This document shows, in pieces, positions 36,701 through 45,259 of a DNA stretch of 64,000 nt. Origin of the DNA: Symploca sp. SIO3C6. Lineage in GTDB: Bacteria > Cyanobacteriota > Cyanobacteriia > Cyanobacteriales > Coleofasciculaceae. The DNA is taken from positions 309,953 to 373,952 of the forward strand of contig JAAHHJ010000014.1 of NCBI GenBank assembly GCA_010692425.1, in the 5' to 3' direction. The notes under the pieces are model-generated. The model ran no database searches, had not been told where the DNA came from, and saw only the letters and a list, made by a program, of their open reading frames with translations. The position numbers and the translations under genes were made by a program. Position 1 is the first letter of the stretch, and each line of letters starts with the position of its first letter.

Positions 36701-38065
36701 TTTGTGGTGCAAAGCCAAAGCAACTTTGATTAAGCTAGCTGCACCAGCTGCGGCTTTAGTATGTCCAATCTGGGATTTGACACTGCCGAGGGCTATATAT
36801 TGCTTTTTCGGGTTATTTTCGCCAAAAACTTGTTTTATAGCTTGGAATTCGGCTGGATCTCCAGCCATGGTGCCTGTGCCGTGGGCCTCCACTAAACCAA
36901 CAGTTGCAGGGGAGAAACCAGCCTCCTGATAAGCACGATGCAAGGCTTTAACTTGACCTTCTGGACGAGGGGCATAGATGCTCTTATATTTGCCATCACT
37001 AGAAGTGCCAACTCCTTTGATAACTGCATAGATTTTATCCCCATCTCGCTCGGCATCAGCCAGACGCTTGAGAAGCAGCATGCCAATACCCTCACCCATC
37101 ATCATCCCATCGCCTTCAGCGTCAAAGGGTCTAGTTTGTTGTTTAAAGGAGAGAGCAGGGGTTTTGCTAAAACAGGTGTAAGCAAAAATAGAGTTATCAA
37201 TATCAACTCCCCCGGTTAGTACCATGTTGCACTGACCTGTGAGTAATTCAGTGACTGCCATTCTTAGTGCTGCTAGAGAACTAGCACAGGCAGCATCAAG
37301 TGTGCAGTTGGTTCCCCCAAAATCCAGTCGGTTAGCAATTCTGCCAGCAACGATATTGGAGAGCATGCCAGGGAAAGCATTCTCATTCCACTGCACATAA
37401 GATGATGAGATTTTCTCGACAATCTTTTTTGTATCTTCGTCGGAGAGTCCGCTGTTTTTAAGAGCTCTTTCCCAAATCGGAAATTGCAGCCTAGCGGAAA
37501 AGGGAGTGGCAATTTGTCTGCCCACAGCAGCGCCTAAAATGACGCCAGTATGATCTCGATTAAAGTCCCGAGTTTGACCGTAACCGGCATCTTCCATTGC
37601 CTGTTTAGCAATCACTAGTGATAGCAACTGTGAAACATCAGTTACTTCCAGGAGATTGGGGGGCAATCCAAATTCCATGGGGTTAAAGTCGATTTCTGGT
37701 ATGAATCCGCCCCTTTTGCAGTAGGTCTTGTCTGGTTTTCTAGGGTCTGGGTCATAGTAATCATCGACATCCCAGTAAGAAGGGGGGACATCAGTAATAC
37801 AATCGACTTCATCAATGATGTTCTGCCAGTATTCCTGCAAATTTTCCGCTTGGGGAAAGACAGATGCCATACCGATAATGGCAATGGGAGTCTGTTGCAG
37901 TTGACTAGGTTGGCGATTTTGCTTGAAGTGGTTGATATCCACCAAGTTTTTAGGTTTTTCAGACATCATTTTCTTGGCTTGTATAAGCTCTATGAGAGCC
38001 TTTTCAAAGTTGTCTACGTTGTCTTTGAGTTGTGCTAGACCAGCATCAATCCCTGAAGCAATCAT
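33740..38065 (-). CDS. KS-AT-ACP megasynthase (HglE / PfaA-like)
   Basis: 1441 residues; the ATG at 38065 has GGAGG eight bases upstream. An N-terminal helix (1-50) precedes the KS (about 58-515; Cys260 in DAACASS, His395 in EAHGTGT, His435 in QIGHTKAAAG). The AT (about 630-935) has GHSFGE with Ser732. A linker follows with two kinds of internal repeat: a pair of long helical repeats (around 1090-1190) and two 33-residue copies containing VMDTVAPSPEKVFSNGNGS. A single PUFA-type ACP near the end has LGIDSIKRVEIL with Ser1385. PUFA synthases usually have several tandem ACPs; one ACP plus two discrete ones suits a glycolipid-like chain. First gene of the cluster. Confidence 0.94.
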   Translation of the reverse strand: MIASGIDAGLAQLKDNVDNFEKALIELIQAKKMMSEKPKNLVDINHFKQNRQPSQLQQTPIAIIGMASVFPQAENLQEYWQNIIDEVDCITDVPPSYWDVDDYYDPDPRKPDKTYCKRGGFIPEIDFNPMEFGLPPNLLEVTDVSQLLSLVIAKQAMEDAGYGQTRDFNRDHTGVILGAAVGRQIATPFSARLQFPIWERALKNSGLSDEDTKKIVEKISSSYVQWNENAFPGMLSNIVAGRIANRLDFGGTNCTLDAACASSLAALRMAVTELLTGQCNMVLTGGVDIDNSIFAYTCFSKTPALSFKQQTRPFDAEGDGMMMGEGIGMLLLKRLADAERDGDKIYAVIKGVGTSSDGKYKSIYAPRPEGQVKALHRAYQEAGFSPATVGLVEAHGTGTMAGDPAEFQAIKQVFGENNPKKQYIALGSVKSQIGHTKAAAGAASLIKVALALHHKTLPPTININKPNPKLGIEDSPFYLNTTTRPWIRAEGAPPRRAGVSSFGFGGTNYHIVLEEYQDEQNQVYRLNNTPQPLLLQASTPEQLLRQCQELLSKLQSECGDKHYQELIDQCESIEIPLTNSRVGFIADSLTEASHKLQITIDWLQNKPQLEAWEHPQGLFFRKVGVEIQGKVVALFSGQGSQYLNMGQELAINFPQLRQAYSYMDSLMLQDGLKPISEVVFPNPVFEPAQEAAQLALLQRTEYAQPAIGCLSAGIYKLLQQAGFKPDFVAGHSFGELTALWAAEVLSDEDYFFLVKARGQAMATPDDLKLDAGTMLAVKGDVSKIKAVVKDFPQVTIANWNSNQQVVLAGVKSEIEQLQPILKEQGYHTVPLPVSAAFHTSLVAHSQEPFAKAVVSVTAKSPTIPVYTNVTGQHYPTGLQAIQENLQKHLSNPVFFKQEIENIYAQGGYCFIEFGPKNVLTNLVKDILSDKPHLAIALNANRQKDSDRQLREAVMQLRVAGLPLQTLDPYQQLQPVPEAETDPRHKLLNVRLRGTNYLSDKTKKTFEQVLNDGYQVKVTSPQTEATVADTREVLEKAFQNGHHQPSSQPQSKEIAVVRSSSPLATTNTSANTPKPIQTQPMSTPSVNYQRVLESFEYSIAQINQHQGETMQVHGQYLNHQMEYARIFFHLMQQQANLFVNGNSANQPMETQLAVLASLERSMIKFQEHQAGTLRVHEQTLNHQVEYAKNLFRLTQQQCQMLMGNAAIEYHLEPTESVANVAAIEESSSSPALNASVSELVMNSEQDTSNNHSSPAVPAISVPSTPLPMVMDTVAPSPEKVFSNGNGSKPVSESPVPATRAMVMDTVAPSPEKVFSNGNGSQPVAEVTVPAKVEPVKTVTETPAVGLDIDFDTLKDTLLEVVADKTGYPPEMLELDMDMEADLGIDSIKRVEILGAIQDKFPGLPKPDLEELAEIEMRTLAQVIDFIKELAQEGLKKKELQPA
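34109..34269 (-). repeat. Near-identical 62-base direct repeats inside the HglE-like gene
   Basis: Positions 34109-34170 and 34208-34269 differ at one base by eye, with a period of 99 bases (33 codons). They encode the duplicated VMDTVAPSPEKVFSNGNGS linker before the ACP. Such near-identity points to a recent duplication. Confidence 0.8.
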
Positions 38066-38537
38066 TGGTTAACCTCCACCATCTTGTAGTAATGAACTTT
38101 AATCAGCTTAGTGAATGACAAGAGTTGCAAATCTATTAGCCGGTGGGGGATTGTAGATAACCCTAACTTTCTCAATGTCGAGAAACAGTAAATTCAATCA
38201 CTTTTACTGGACATATCTGAGCCTAAAAGTTAAGAAATATATTAAGACTTAAATACACGAATTACTCCTAGTCAAACATTTATGCTTTTACAAAGCAAAA
38301 TGTTTTTTTGTGACAAGTATAGGGTAAGTAATAAATGTAATAAAATCTGTAATTATCTGCTCAGAAAATTATATTTTGCTTTCCTCAAATCCTTGTATAG
38401 TAAAGCACAAAACGTTCTTTTAAGATCAAAATACACCGCAATGCTAATGACTAACAATGATTTTTATACAAGGAAAACAGACAACAACTAATATTCGCAA
38501 CTGAGCCATTAAAAGCCGCAAAAAATAAAATAAACTC

Positions 38538-38581
38538 CCCCAAAGGTAAAGGTCTTAATTATACTTAAGACTCCTTTGGGG
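38538..38581. terminator. Long two-part hairpin
   Basis: CCCCAAAGG (38538-38546) pairs with CCTTTGGGG (38573-38581), and GTCTTA pairs with TAAGAC inside it. There is no long T run, so it may be a terminator-like insulator or an RNA structure rather than a classical terminator. Confidence 0.4.
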
Positions 38582-39204
38582 CATCCCTCACCGTTGTACG
38601 CTGGTACGCCAATAGTAACCCAACTTTATTCGTTTTTACCGAGCATTGTTACCCTTTGCAATTTATACATCGAAGCAATGCAATGCTTGCAAGATAAAAT
38701 CTAGACCTCAAAAGTGAAAATTTTGGGGAAGAGATTGGCAAAAAAATGGGAAGTATTTAGAGGCAGTTTTTAATTAAGAGAGATTTCAACTGCTCACGCA
38801 GGTAGACCAGGAAATTTTCCTCTGATCTATAAAAAAAATGTTAAGACTCACTAGTCGGACATAAGTAAACGTTGCTGTGTAAAGAATTATAAAATAACCC
38901 GAAGTTACCCCACACCCTACACCCTGCCTCAACCAACAACCTTTATCAATGTCGCAGGTACTTAATTTGACTCTAATCGCCTCTTTACTTTGTAAATTTA
39001 CTCTTTAAGGTGAGCCTTGCCAGAAGCAGAAAAAAGTTTAATGTTTACTTTATAAAAAAATTATTGTAACCACCTATTAATGTTAATGAAGACGGTAGCA
39101 ATTGATTCAGTAGCCCCATGATTTAGGGCTGTTCCTTGCTCAACCAAGGAAGCAACTTATTGCTACAAAAGACTATGATTATGATTACAGTGCTTGGTTT
39201 TACC

Positions 39205-39432
39205 TTATGTGGTTATATTGACCAATTCCGGCGCGCATGCCCCATCCACACCCGACAGGGTTGAGTGGGGACACAGTGCCAGTCCAACTCTTAAACCGCA
39301 TTGGGTGGTTTGTCTTGAGAACATAGGTTGCGACGCATCAGCGCCAAAACCAATTAAAAATTTTCTTACGCCTGGCTCTAAAGCGATCGCTTGTTGATCG
39401 AAATTAATATGGGTCAAATACACCACCGTCAC
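39205..39432 (-). pseudogene. TnpB fragment (first RuvC motif only)
   Basis: On the minus strand the translation reads THINFDQQAIALEPGVRKF, which resembles the first RuvC motif region of IS891/IS1341-type TnpB (ALDPGVRTF). The Asp is Glu here, and what follows (GFGADASQPMF...) soon stops looking like TnpB. No further conserved blocks occur on either side, so this is a scar of a deleted element. Confidence 0.4.
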
Positions 39433-39445
39433 TTGCGGTGTATAA

Positions 39446-39480
39446 AATTGGTTGGGGTTAAATCCCCATCCAATTTGTCC
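39446..39480. repeat. Palindromic AATTGG-GGGG repeat, copy 1
   Basis: AATTGGTTGGGG and CCCCATCCAATT form a hairpin with GG/CC-rich arms, followed by TGTCC. Read on the minus strand it nearly matches 47474-47510, so it is a dispersed repeat, perhaps a transposon end. Confidence 0.5.
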
Positions 39481-39848
39481 GGTGCGTTGACCTGTCGACC
39501 TATCCCCGCGTTTTTAATCATACCTCTAGAGTCAACAGTCGCTAGGCAAAAAAATAATTATGAAAAACTGCCGCTAAAATCCCGGCACAATGGCTATATT
39601 GAAGCTATTATTGACAATTCAAGCTACTGTGGCAAAATCTACCTTACAGTACAATAGCTTGATCAGGACTCTCAGACAGATAGCATTATTAGTAACTTGC
39701 TTATGTATTATGCCATACTGTCTTTCGCGGCAACTACCTTGTTGAATTAATCCCCAAGGCTGAGTGTCGTTCCAGTCCTGAGCAGACTATATATAGTGAG
39801 CAGACTATATATAAAAGAATGCCAGCTTAGCAGTTGTGGGCAATAGTG

Positions 39849-39934
39849 CCTCAGAATACTCTGAGGAGATACCTGCTCCTAACTGGTTAACAAAGCTGTA
39901 AGTACTCAGCGCCAGAGTTAGGGTTGCCTAACTC
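39849..39934 (+). promoter_or_regulatory. Structured leader upstream of the SpoIIE-type phosphatase gene
   Basis: Two perfect hairpins lie in tandem: CCTCAGA-ATAC-TCTGAGG (39849-39866) and GAGTTAGG-GTTG-CCTAACTC (39915-39934). Both have four-base loops and lie about 100-180 bases before the start codon. They may form a regulatory 5' leader or a small RNA. Confidence 0.4.
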
Positions 39935-40030
39935 GATAGCTAGTTTTTATCTAGTGGCGACTAAGTCCGCTGCTGATGAGACTAGAGCTGAAAGCTTTTA
40001 ACCAACTTTGATTGTTTCTCGGCCAAACTA

Positions 40031-41509
40031 ATGCTCCCAACGCCTAATGCGATGACAGCACGGCCTGTTGACCCCAAGCAGACAACTCCAGAAAACAGCA
40101 CCAGTCAAGTTAGCGCTCCTGAGGGGACGCCGATTTATGCTCTTAAACAGCTGGTAGCGCGTCTACATCGGGAACAGCACAAGGTTCAAAATTTGTTGAG
40201 TTCTCTGGGGTTTGCCTTACGCAGTTTCAACAATTTGAATCAGTTTTTAGAGTTAATTCCGCTAATGTCGGCGCGGGTTACTGACGCCGATGGTGGCGCT
40301 TTGATTTTGATTAAGCCAGATGGTCAATTGCGTCTTGAACAACTACACTGCCAGGAAGGTCAAGCTTGCCGAGATATCCGTAAAGCCCTTGAGGAAGCAA
40401 CTCGTCAAGTCAGAGCCAAAGGTTCTCAGGAGAATGCTACTGTGACTACACCAGTACCATTGGGACTGTTCCAGGAATCTCTAGATTCGTTCTTGAGCAA
40501 TTATCTGGGAGCGGGTGTACAGCTATTTGGAACTCCAATTTTGGTTAAGAATGCCGAAAGGGGGTTTCTATATGTCTTTAGCCGCAATCCAGAATACGCT
40601 TGGACGCCCACTCGACAGAGGTTAGTACGCTTGGTGGCAGATCAAACAGCAGTAGCAATTGACAATGATGAACTTAAGGTTGAACTGCGCCAGAAAGAAC
40701 GTTTAGACCGCGAATTGGAAATTGGTGCCGAAATCCAAGTGCGCCTACTACCGCGCCAATGTCCTGAGATTGAGGGCTTAGAATTGGCGGCAATGTGTAA
40801 AACAGCTAATCGAGTTGGAGGGGACTACTACGATTTCATTCCCACTAACTATGACCAACTTCGTGCTCAAAAAACTAGCAGCAAAGAAGCTACAGACTGC
40901 CCTGTAGCTTCTGTACCCTGGAGCATTGTCATCGGTGATGTTATGGGTAAAGGTGTTCCGGCTGGCTTGATTATGACCATGACTAGGGGAATGCTGCGCG
41001 CAGAAGTCCTCAATCGCCACTCTCCAGGAAGGATTCTTGAACACTTAAACCGAGTTATGTATGCTGATTTGGAAAATTCTCATCGGTTTGTAACTCTGTT
41101 TTATTCAGAGTACGATCCCCAGACTCGGATTCTGTCCTACAGCAATGCTGCCCATAATCCGCCTTTGTTGTGGCAACACTCAACTAGTACGCTCACTTTC
41201 CTAGATACTGAAGGTATGGTGGTTGGTCTAGAGATAGATTCTGAGTACGAAGACGCTCAAGTACAGTTATTCCCAGGAGATACAATTCTTTACTATACTG
41301 ACGGATTAACTGATGCTGCCAATTATAATGGCGATCGCTTTGACTTGGACAACCTCAAACAAGCCTTTGAATGGGGTTGCCAGCATTGTAGTGGTTCCCA
41401 AGAGATTTTGGATTACCTGTTTGAACAGGTAGAGCAGTTTATTGGTTTACTCGACGGTAGCCGGGATGATATGACATTGGTCGTAATGCAGGTAAAATCT
41501 TCCGAGTGA
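40031..41509 (+). CDS. GAF and SpoIIE/PP2C serine phosphatase (RsbU-like)
   Basis: 492 residues. After a short helical lead (RLHREQHKVQNLL) comes a GAF-type sensor (about 63-218). The PP2C-type catalytic domain follows (about 250-490) with NRVGGDYYDF, IGDVMGKGVPAGLIM, SNAAHNPPLL, YYTDGLTDA and RDDMTLVVMQ, supplying the metal-binding Asp/Gly pattern. RsbU-type enzymes dephosphorylate anti-sigma antagonists. Here the partner is unknown. It lies directly before a small membrane protein and argH, an arrangement common in cyanobacteria. A structured leader precedes it. Confidence 0.93.
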   Translation: MLPTPNAMTARPVDPKQTTPENSTSQVSAPEGTPIYALKQLVARLHREQHKVQNLLSSLGFALRSFNNLNQFLELIPLMSARVTDADGGALILIKPDGQLRLEQLHCQEGQACRDIRKALEEATRQVRAKGSQENATVTTPVPLGLFQESLDSFLSNYLGAGVQLFGTPILVKNAERGFLYVFSRNPEYAWTPTRQRLVRLVADQTAVAIDNDELKVELRQKERLDRELEIGAEIQVRLLPRQCPEIEGLELAAMCKTANRVGGDYYDFIPTNYDQLRAQKTSSKEATDCPVASVPWSIVIGDVMGKGVPAGLIMTMTRGMLRAEVLNRHSPGRILEHLNRVMYADLENSHRFVTLFYSEYDPQTRILSYSNAAHNPPLLWQHSTSTLTFLDTEGMVVGLEIDSEYEDAQVQLFPGDTILYYTDGLTDAANYNGDRFDLDNLKQAFEWGCQHCSGSQEILDYLFEQVEQFIGLLDGSRDDMTLVVMQVKSSE

Positions 41510-41536
41510 GCTAATTTGTCTTTTGGAAATCAGGGA

Positions 41537-41770
41537 ATGCAAGCAGTGAATGCTTTTGTAAATAGCCTTAGTCAAGGAAATGAAGCCTGGAACCAGCTAA
41601 GCAATCAGCTTTCGATTGCTTGGTTAGTTTTAGCTCAATATATTGAAGACCCCGATATTTTGGGACAGATGCGAGATGCTTGGAATTATTTTGTTTCCTC
41701 TGGTCAAGTGTGGGCACTGCTAATTGGTTTTGTTGTCGGTTATGTGTTTCGTAATTTAACTTCCTATTAG
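41537..41770 (+). CDS. Small protein with C-terminal membrane helix
   Basis: 77 residues from the ATG at 41537; an in-frame TTG at 41516 would add seven. The N-terminal part is soluble and helical (FVNSLSQGNEAWNQL). The C-terminal segment VWALLIGFVVGYVFRNL is one membrane helix. It begins 27 bases after the phosphatase stop, so it is probably co-transcribed. Function unknown. Confidence 0.65.
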   Translation: MQAVNAFVNSLSQGNEAWNQLSNQLSIAWLVLAQYIEDPDILGQMRDAWNYFVSSGQVWALLIGFVVGYVFRNLTSY

Positions 41771-41875
41771 GATTTTTTAAGAAAAACTGCAAATAGCAAT
41801 ATAGCCTCTGCAGATGCAACAGTAACAATTTGCAGCGTCTCGTCGCTTTAATCTAATATTTATAAACTAGCTACT

Positions 41876-43264
41876 GTGACTAAACAAACACCCTGGAGCC
41901 ACCGGTTTGAATCAGCTCTGCATCCAGCAATCGCACGTTTCAATGCCAGTATTAACTTCGATATCGAATTGATCGAGTATGACCTTATGGGCTCTATTGC
42001 TCATGCCAAAATGCTCGCCCACACTGGTATTATCTCATCGGCAGAAGGAGAATGCTTAGTTGCAGGTTTGGAACAAATTCGCTCAGAATACCGAGAAGGC
42101 AAGTTCAATCCCACTACAGAGGCTGAGGATGTCCATTTTGCCGTTGAGCGTCGCTTGACTGAAATTGTTGGCGATATTGGGAAAAAGCTGCACACGGCTC
42201 GTTCTCGCAACGATCAGGTAGGTACTGACACGCGCCTCTACCTCAGAGACCAAATAGAACAAATTCGTACCCTGCTGCGTGAGTTCCAAATAGTACTGCT
42301 TAACCTTGCTCAAGACAATATTGACACTCTGATTCCCGGCTATACGCACCTACAAAGGGCCCAGCCCCTTAGTCTAGCCCATCACTTCTTAGCTTACTTT
42401 GAAATGTTAGAGCGAGACTGGGGTCGACTAGGTGAAATTCAAGAGCGGGTAAATATCTCACCTTTGGGTTGTGGGGCTCTGGCTGGAACTACTTTCCCGA
42501 TTGATCGGCAATATACTGCTAGGGAGTTGAATTTTTCTGGTATTTACGCTAACAGCATTGATGGCGTTAGCGATCGCGACTTTGCCATAGAATTCTTATG
42601 TGCCGCCAGTCTGATTATGGTACACCTGAGCCGACTCTCGGAGGAAATAATTCTCTGGGCATCTCAAGAATTTGGCTTTATCATTCTCAAAGATAGCTGT
42701 GCCACTGGTTCAAGCATTATGCCCCAAAAGAAAAATCCCGATGTCCCGGAATTAGTAAGGGGTAAGACTGGTCGTGTTTGCGGTCATTTGCAAGCTCTGT
42801 TAGTTCTAATTAAGGGGCTGCCTCTAGCTTACAATAAAGATTTACAGGAAGATAAAGAGGCTCTGTTTGACGGTGTTAAGACTGTTAAAGCCTGTTTAGA
42901 AGCAATGACGATTTTGCTAGGAGAGGGGCTGGAATTTCGCCAAGAGCGCCTGTTCCAAGCTGTTGCTGAGGATTTTTCTAATGCTACAGATGTTGCAGAC
43001 TATTTGGCATCTAAGGACGTACCCTTTCGGGAAGCTTATAACCTTGTCGGTAAGGTTGTTAAAACCTGTTTAAGTGCTGGCAAATTACTCAAAGATTTGA
43101 GTCTCGAAGAATGGAAAGAATTACATCCAGCCTTCGAGGAGGATATTTATCAGACGATTAAGCCCTCTCAAGTGGTGGCGGCACGCAATAGTTATGGTGG
43201 TACTGGCTTTGAACAGGTGCGACAAGCCTTGGCAGAAGCACGCACTCGTGTTACTGCTCAGTAG
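41876..43264 (+). CDS. argH: Argininosuccinate lyase
   Basis: 462 residues from GTG 41876. It cleaves argininosuccinate to arginine and fumarate, the last step of arginine synthesis. Signature blocks include [29 protein letters not shown] and the fumarase-superfamily loop [12 protein letters not shown] with its catalytic Ser, plus [10 protein letters not shown]. Length and motifs are standard. It follows the small membrane protein on the same strand. Confidence 0.97.
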   Translation: MTKQTPWSHRFESALHPAIARFNASINFDIELIEYDLMGSIAHAKMLAHTGIISSAEGECLVAGLEQIRSEYREGKFNPTTEAEDVHFAVERRLTEIVGDIGKKLHTARSRNDQVGTDTRLYLRDQIEQIRTLLREFQIVLLNLAQDNIDTLIPGYTHLQRAQPLSLAHHFLAYFEMLERDWGRLGEIQERVNISPLGCGALAGTTFPIDRQYTARELNFSGIYANSIDGVSDRDFAIEFLCAASLIMVHLSRLSEEIILWASQEFGFIILKDSCATGSSIMPQKKNPDVPELVRGKTGRVCGHLQALLVLIKGLPLAYNKDLQEDKEALFDGVKTVKACLEAMTILLGEGLEFRQERLFQAVAEDFSNATDVADYLASKDVPFREAYNLVGKVVKTCLSAGKLLKDLSLEEWKELHPAFEEDIYQTIKPSQVVAARNSYGGTGFEQVRQALAEARTRVTAQ

Positions 43265-43390
43265 TCAATCTTGAGAATGAGCGGATACACCAACGGAGTA
43301 GTCACAACTACAGCTGCCGACTTGCAGTATAAGAGTTTATGATAGCAGTCGGTAGCAACCCATTCACAGGCTTGTGTAGCCTTCTCATTC

Positions 43391-43846
43391 ATGCGTCGAA
43401 TACTGTCGTTTATACAAACAGTGTTAGGGATTATCTTTCGCCATCCAATTACCGGTGCCAGCGTTATCCCAATTTTGCCGGATGGGCGAATTGTGCTGGT
43501 TAGGCGTCGCGATGATGGTAAGTGGGGACTGCCAGGAGGCATAGTAGATTGGGGCCAAGATATTCCAACTACAGTAAGGCGAGAATTAGCTGAAGAAACT
43601 GGACTACAGTTGCTCGAAATTCGCCGCTTGGTTGGAGTTTACTCAGCACCAAATCGCGATCCTAGGATTCATTCTATTTGTGTTCTGGTAGAAGCTGATG
43701 TTCAAGGAACAATGAACATAAAAGACGATTTAGAAATTACTGAAGTCAAAGCATTTGAACTTATAGACTTGCCAAGGAATAACCTTTGTCATGACCACTC
43801 ACGGCAGTTGCAAGACTATTTAGATGGCAATACAACCGTAGCGTAG
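43391..43846 (+). CDS. Nudix hydrolase-like protein, box Glu replaced by Gln
   Basis: 151 residues, with a hydrophobic start (ILSFIQTVLGIIF) and the Nudix fold. The box GX5EX7REUXEEXGU is read as Gly50, Gln56 in place of Glu, then Arg64-Glu65 and Glu68-Glu69. The REUXEE metal-binding core is intact, so activity may be retained. The GLPGG entry to the box is typical. Substrate unknown. It lies between argH and an alpha/beta hydrolase, same strand. Confidence 0.9.
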   Translation: MRRILSFIQTVLGIIFRHPITGASVIPILPDGRIVLVRRRDDGKWGLPGGIVDWGQDIPTTVRRELAEETGLQLLEIRRLVGVYSAPNRDPRIHSICVLVEADVQGTMNIKDDLEITEVKAFELIDLPRNNLCHDHSRQLQDYLDGNTTVA

Positions 43847-43907
43847 AATAAATCTGCCACTAATCTCGATCACGGTGTGATGGGACCAGACAACCTCAAC
43901 AACCGAA

Positions 43908-44756
43908 ATGGATCTACCTTTACGCAATTCTCGAATTCAGCTATCGTCAGGGCAACTTTTTTGGCGTGAAATAGGTCACGGACCGATTCTGGTATTTTTA
44001 CATGGATCCTGGAGCGATAGCTCCCAATGGCTGCCAGTGATCAAGTATTTGAGTCAGGATTACCATTGCTTTGCCCCCGACTTATTAGGGTTTGGTGACT
44101 CCCTTACCTCCAACCTCAACTACTCAATTAAATTAGAAGTAGAGTGTTTATTCCAATACCTAGAAGCACTACATCTTTCACAGGTATATTTAATCGGTCA
44201 CTCCCTAGGAGGTTGGATTGGTGCCAGTTATGCCCTCCAGTATAGCCATCAAGTTTGTGGTCTAGTGTTATTGTCCCCCGAAGGTGTTCAAGCACCTGGA
44301 AAGGAGCGAAGTTGGTGGTGCCAAAGATGTTTAGTAGAATCCCCCCGGATAACTTATGGTATCTTGCGATCGCTTCGCCCTCTAGCGCAACTTTGGGGAG
44401 GTCAAAAAATTATTGAACAAGCACTACAGCAGCAGCAACAGCTATTATCTTCCCCTGCTGCCTGCCAACTCCTGTTCCAACGACGCTATTCAGAAATTCA
44501 AGGGGAATTATTGCTAGATAATCTCGATTGGTTGAAAGTACCAAGCTTAATTTTACAAGGTTGCACCGACACCCCAGAAGCGATCGCACGCTCTCAAATC
44601 TATGCCCAAGAAGCCCCACAAGCACAGCTACAGATGATCGAGAGAGTAGGTAATAACTTGCCAGAGGCCTTGCCAAAAGTTGTGGCAAGACACATTGATG
44701 AGTTTGTTAGCACTCAGATTGAAAGAGATGGGGGGATTGGGGGATGGATGGGGTGA
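43908..44756 (+). CDS. Alpha/beta hydrolase-fold protein lacking an obvious catalytic His
   Basis: 282 residues. The oxyanion region FLHGSWSDSSQW (30-41), PDLLGFGDS (58-66) and the nucleophile elbow GHSLGG (Ser99) are typical. Near the C-terminus, where family members have a G-H pair, the sequence reads ERVGNNLPEA (Asn249). If the alignment is right, the catalytic His is missing. The C-terminal tail after position 273 is Gly-rich (GGIGGWMG) and overlaps repetitive DNA, so the true C-terminus may have drifted. Confidence 0.85.
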   Translation: MDLPLRNSRIQLSSGQLFWREIGHGPILVFLHGSWSDSSQWLPVIKYLSQDYHCFAPDLLGFGDSLTSNLNYSIKLEVECLFQYLEALHLSQVYLIGHSLGGWIGASYALQYSHQVCGLVLLSPEGVQAPGKERSWWCQRCLVESPRITYGILRSLRPLAQLWGGQKIIEQALQQQQQLLSSPAACQLLFQRRYSEIQGELLLDNLDWLKVPSLILQGCTDTPEAIARSQIYAQEAPQAQLQMIERVGNNLPEALPKVVARHIDEFVSTQIERDGGIGGWMG

Positions 44757-44782
44757 GCGAAAAAATGCGAGGGGGAGATACT

Positions 44783-44814
44783 TTTGGGCGAATGTGTTAC
44801 AAATTCCGCCCAAA
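44783..44814. terminator. Bidirectional terminator-like hairpin
   Basis: TTTGGGCG (44783-44790) pairs with CGCCCAAA (44807-44814) between two convergent genes. The loop is 16 bases and the T run in the stem is short, so confidence is moderate. Confidence 0.4.
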
Positions 44815-44836
44815 GCCACGGGCTGTAGGAAGGTCT

Positions 44837-45259
44837 CTAGCGTATAGCTACTTCGACTTGGAATAGAGTTTCAATCCAAACCCTTGCACCACATGGCTTA
44901 GGGTTGTCACGCCGATAGACTACCCGGCACGGTCCCTGGATTTCTACCTCATGCCCGTAGATATTTTCCTTTCCTCGCTTCACGCTAATCACTGGAGCGG
45001 GCTTCTCTTGTTTTTGATTTTGGCGAATAGTCTGCTGATTAACGTGAATGATAGTCACAGGGGCAGGTCTTTTCCTGCGCCAACGGGCAATAGGACCCCT
45101 TGTTCCTTCACTGACTTGTGGCATTCCCTCAACCAGAGGAATTATCCAAGACCTACCAACCTTAAAGGCTCCTTGAATTCTGCCTCCGGAGAGTAATTGG
45201 CGTATTCTCCTGGCAGATATACCCATCAGTTTTGCCGCCTGTGTGCTACCAACAAACAT
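44837..45259 (-). CDS. Helix-turn-helix (excisionase-like) DNA-binding protein
   Basis: 140 residues. Residues about 4-45 (GSTQAAKLMGISARRIRQLL, then GGRIQGAFKVGRSWIIP) match the winged HTH of excisionase/MerR-like DNA-binding domains. A basic, Pro-rich linker (RWRRKRPAPV) leads to a C-terminal part containing CRVVYRRDNPKPCGARVWIET. It could be a repressor or a mobile-element accessory; no integrase is nearby. It converges with the alpha/beta hydrolase gene. Confidence 0.75.
   Translation of the reverse strand: MFVGSTQAAKLMGISARRIRQLLSGGRIQGAFKVGRSWIIPLVEGMPQVSEGTRGPIARWRRKRPAPVTIIHVNQQTIRQNQKQEKPAPVISVKRGKENIYGHEVEIQGPCRVVYRRDNPKPCGARVWIETLFQVEVAIR

Larger units (their letters stand above)
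38066..40030. other. 2-kb repeat-rich gap between the PKS cluster and the phosphatase gene
   Basis: The left part is AT-rich and should contain the cluster promoter upstream of 38065. It also holds a long hairpin (38538-38581), the TAGTCGGACATAA repeat near 38854, a TnpB scar (39205-39432), a palindromic repeat (39446-39480), a direct repeat of GAGCAGACTATATATA (about 39780 and 39799) and a structured leader (39849-39934). I see no convincing gene in it. Confidence 0.5.

Noticed and set aside
10943..38065. EPA/DHA-type polyunsaturated fatty acid synthase
   Set aside because: The KS, CLF, AT and PfaD parts are related, but there is only one ACP in the PfaA-like subunit, no FabA-like tandem dehydratase pair, and a thioester reductase, devBCA and carbamoyltransferase are present. 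A glycolipid-like reduced chain fits better.
38282..38491. Possible 69-residue plus-strand gene upstream of the PKS cluster
   Set aside because: Low-complexity AT-rich translation (many Lys, Asn, Tyr), no ribosome binding site and no recognisable pattern.
39391..39657. Possible 88-residue plus-strand gene
   Set aside because: It runs through the palindromic repeat and opposite the TnpB scar; the translation has no protein-like pattern.
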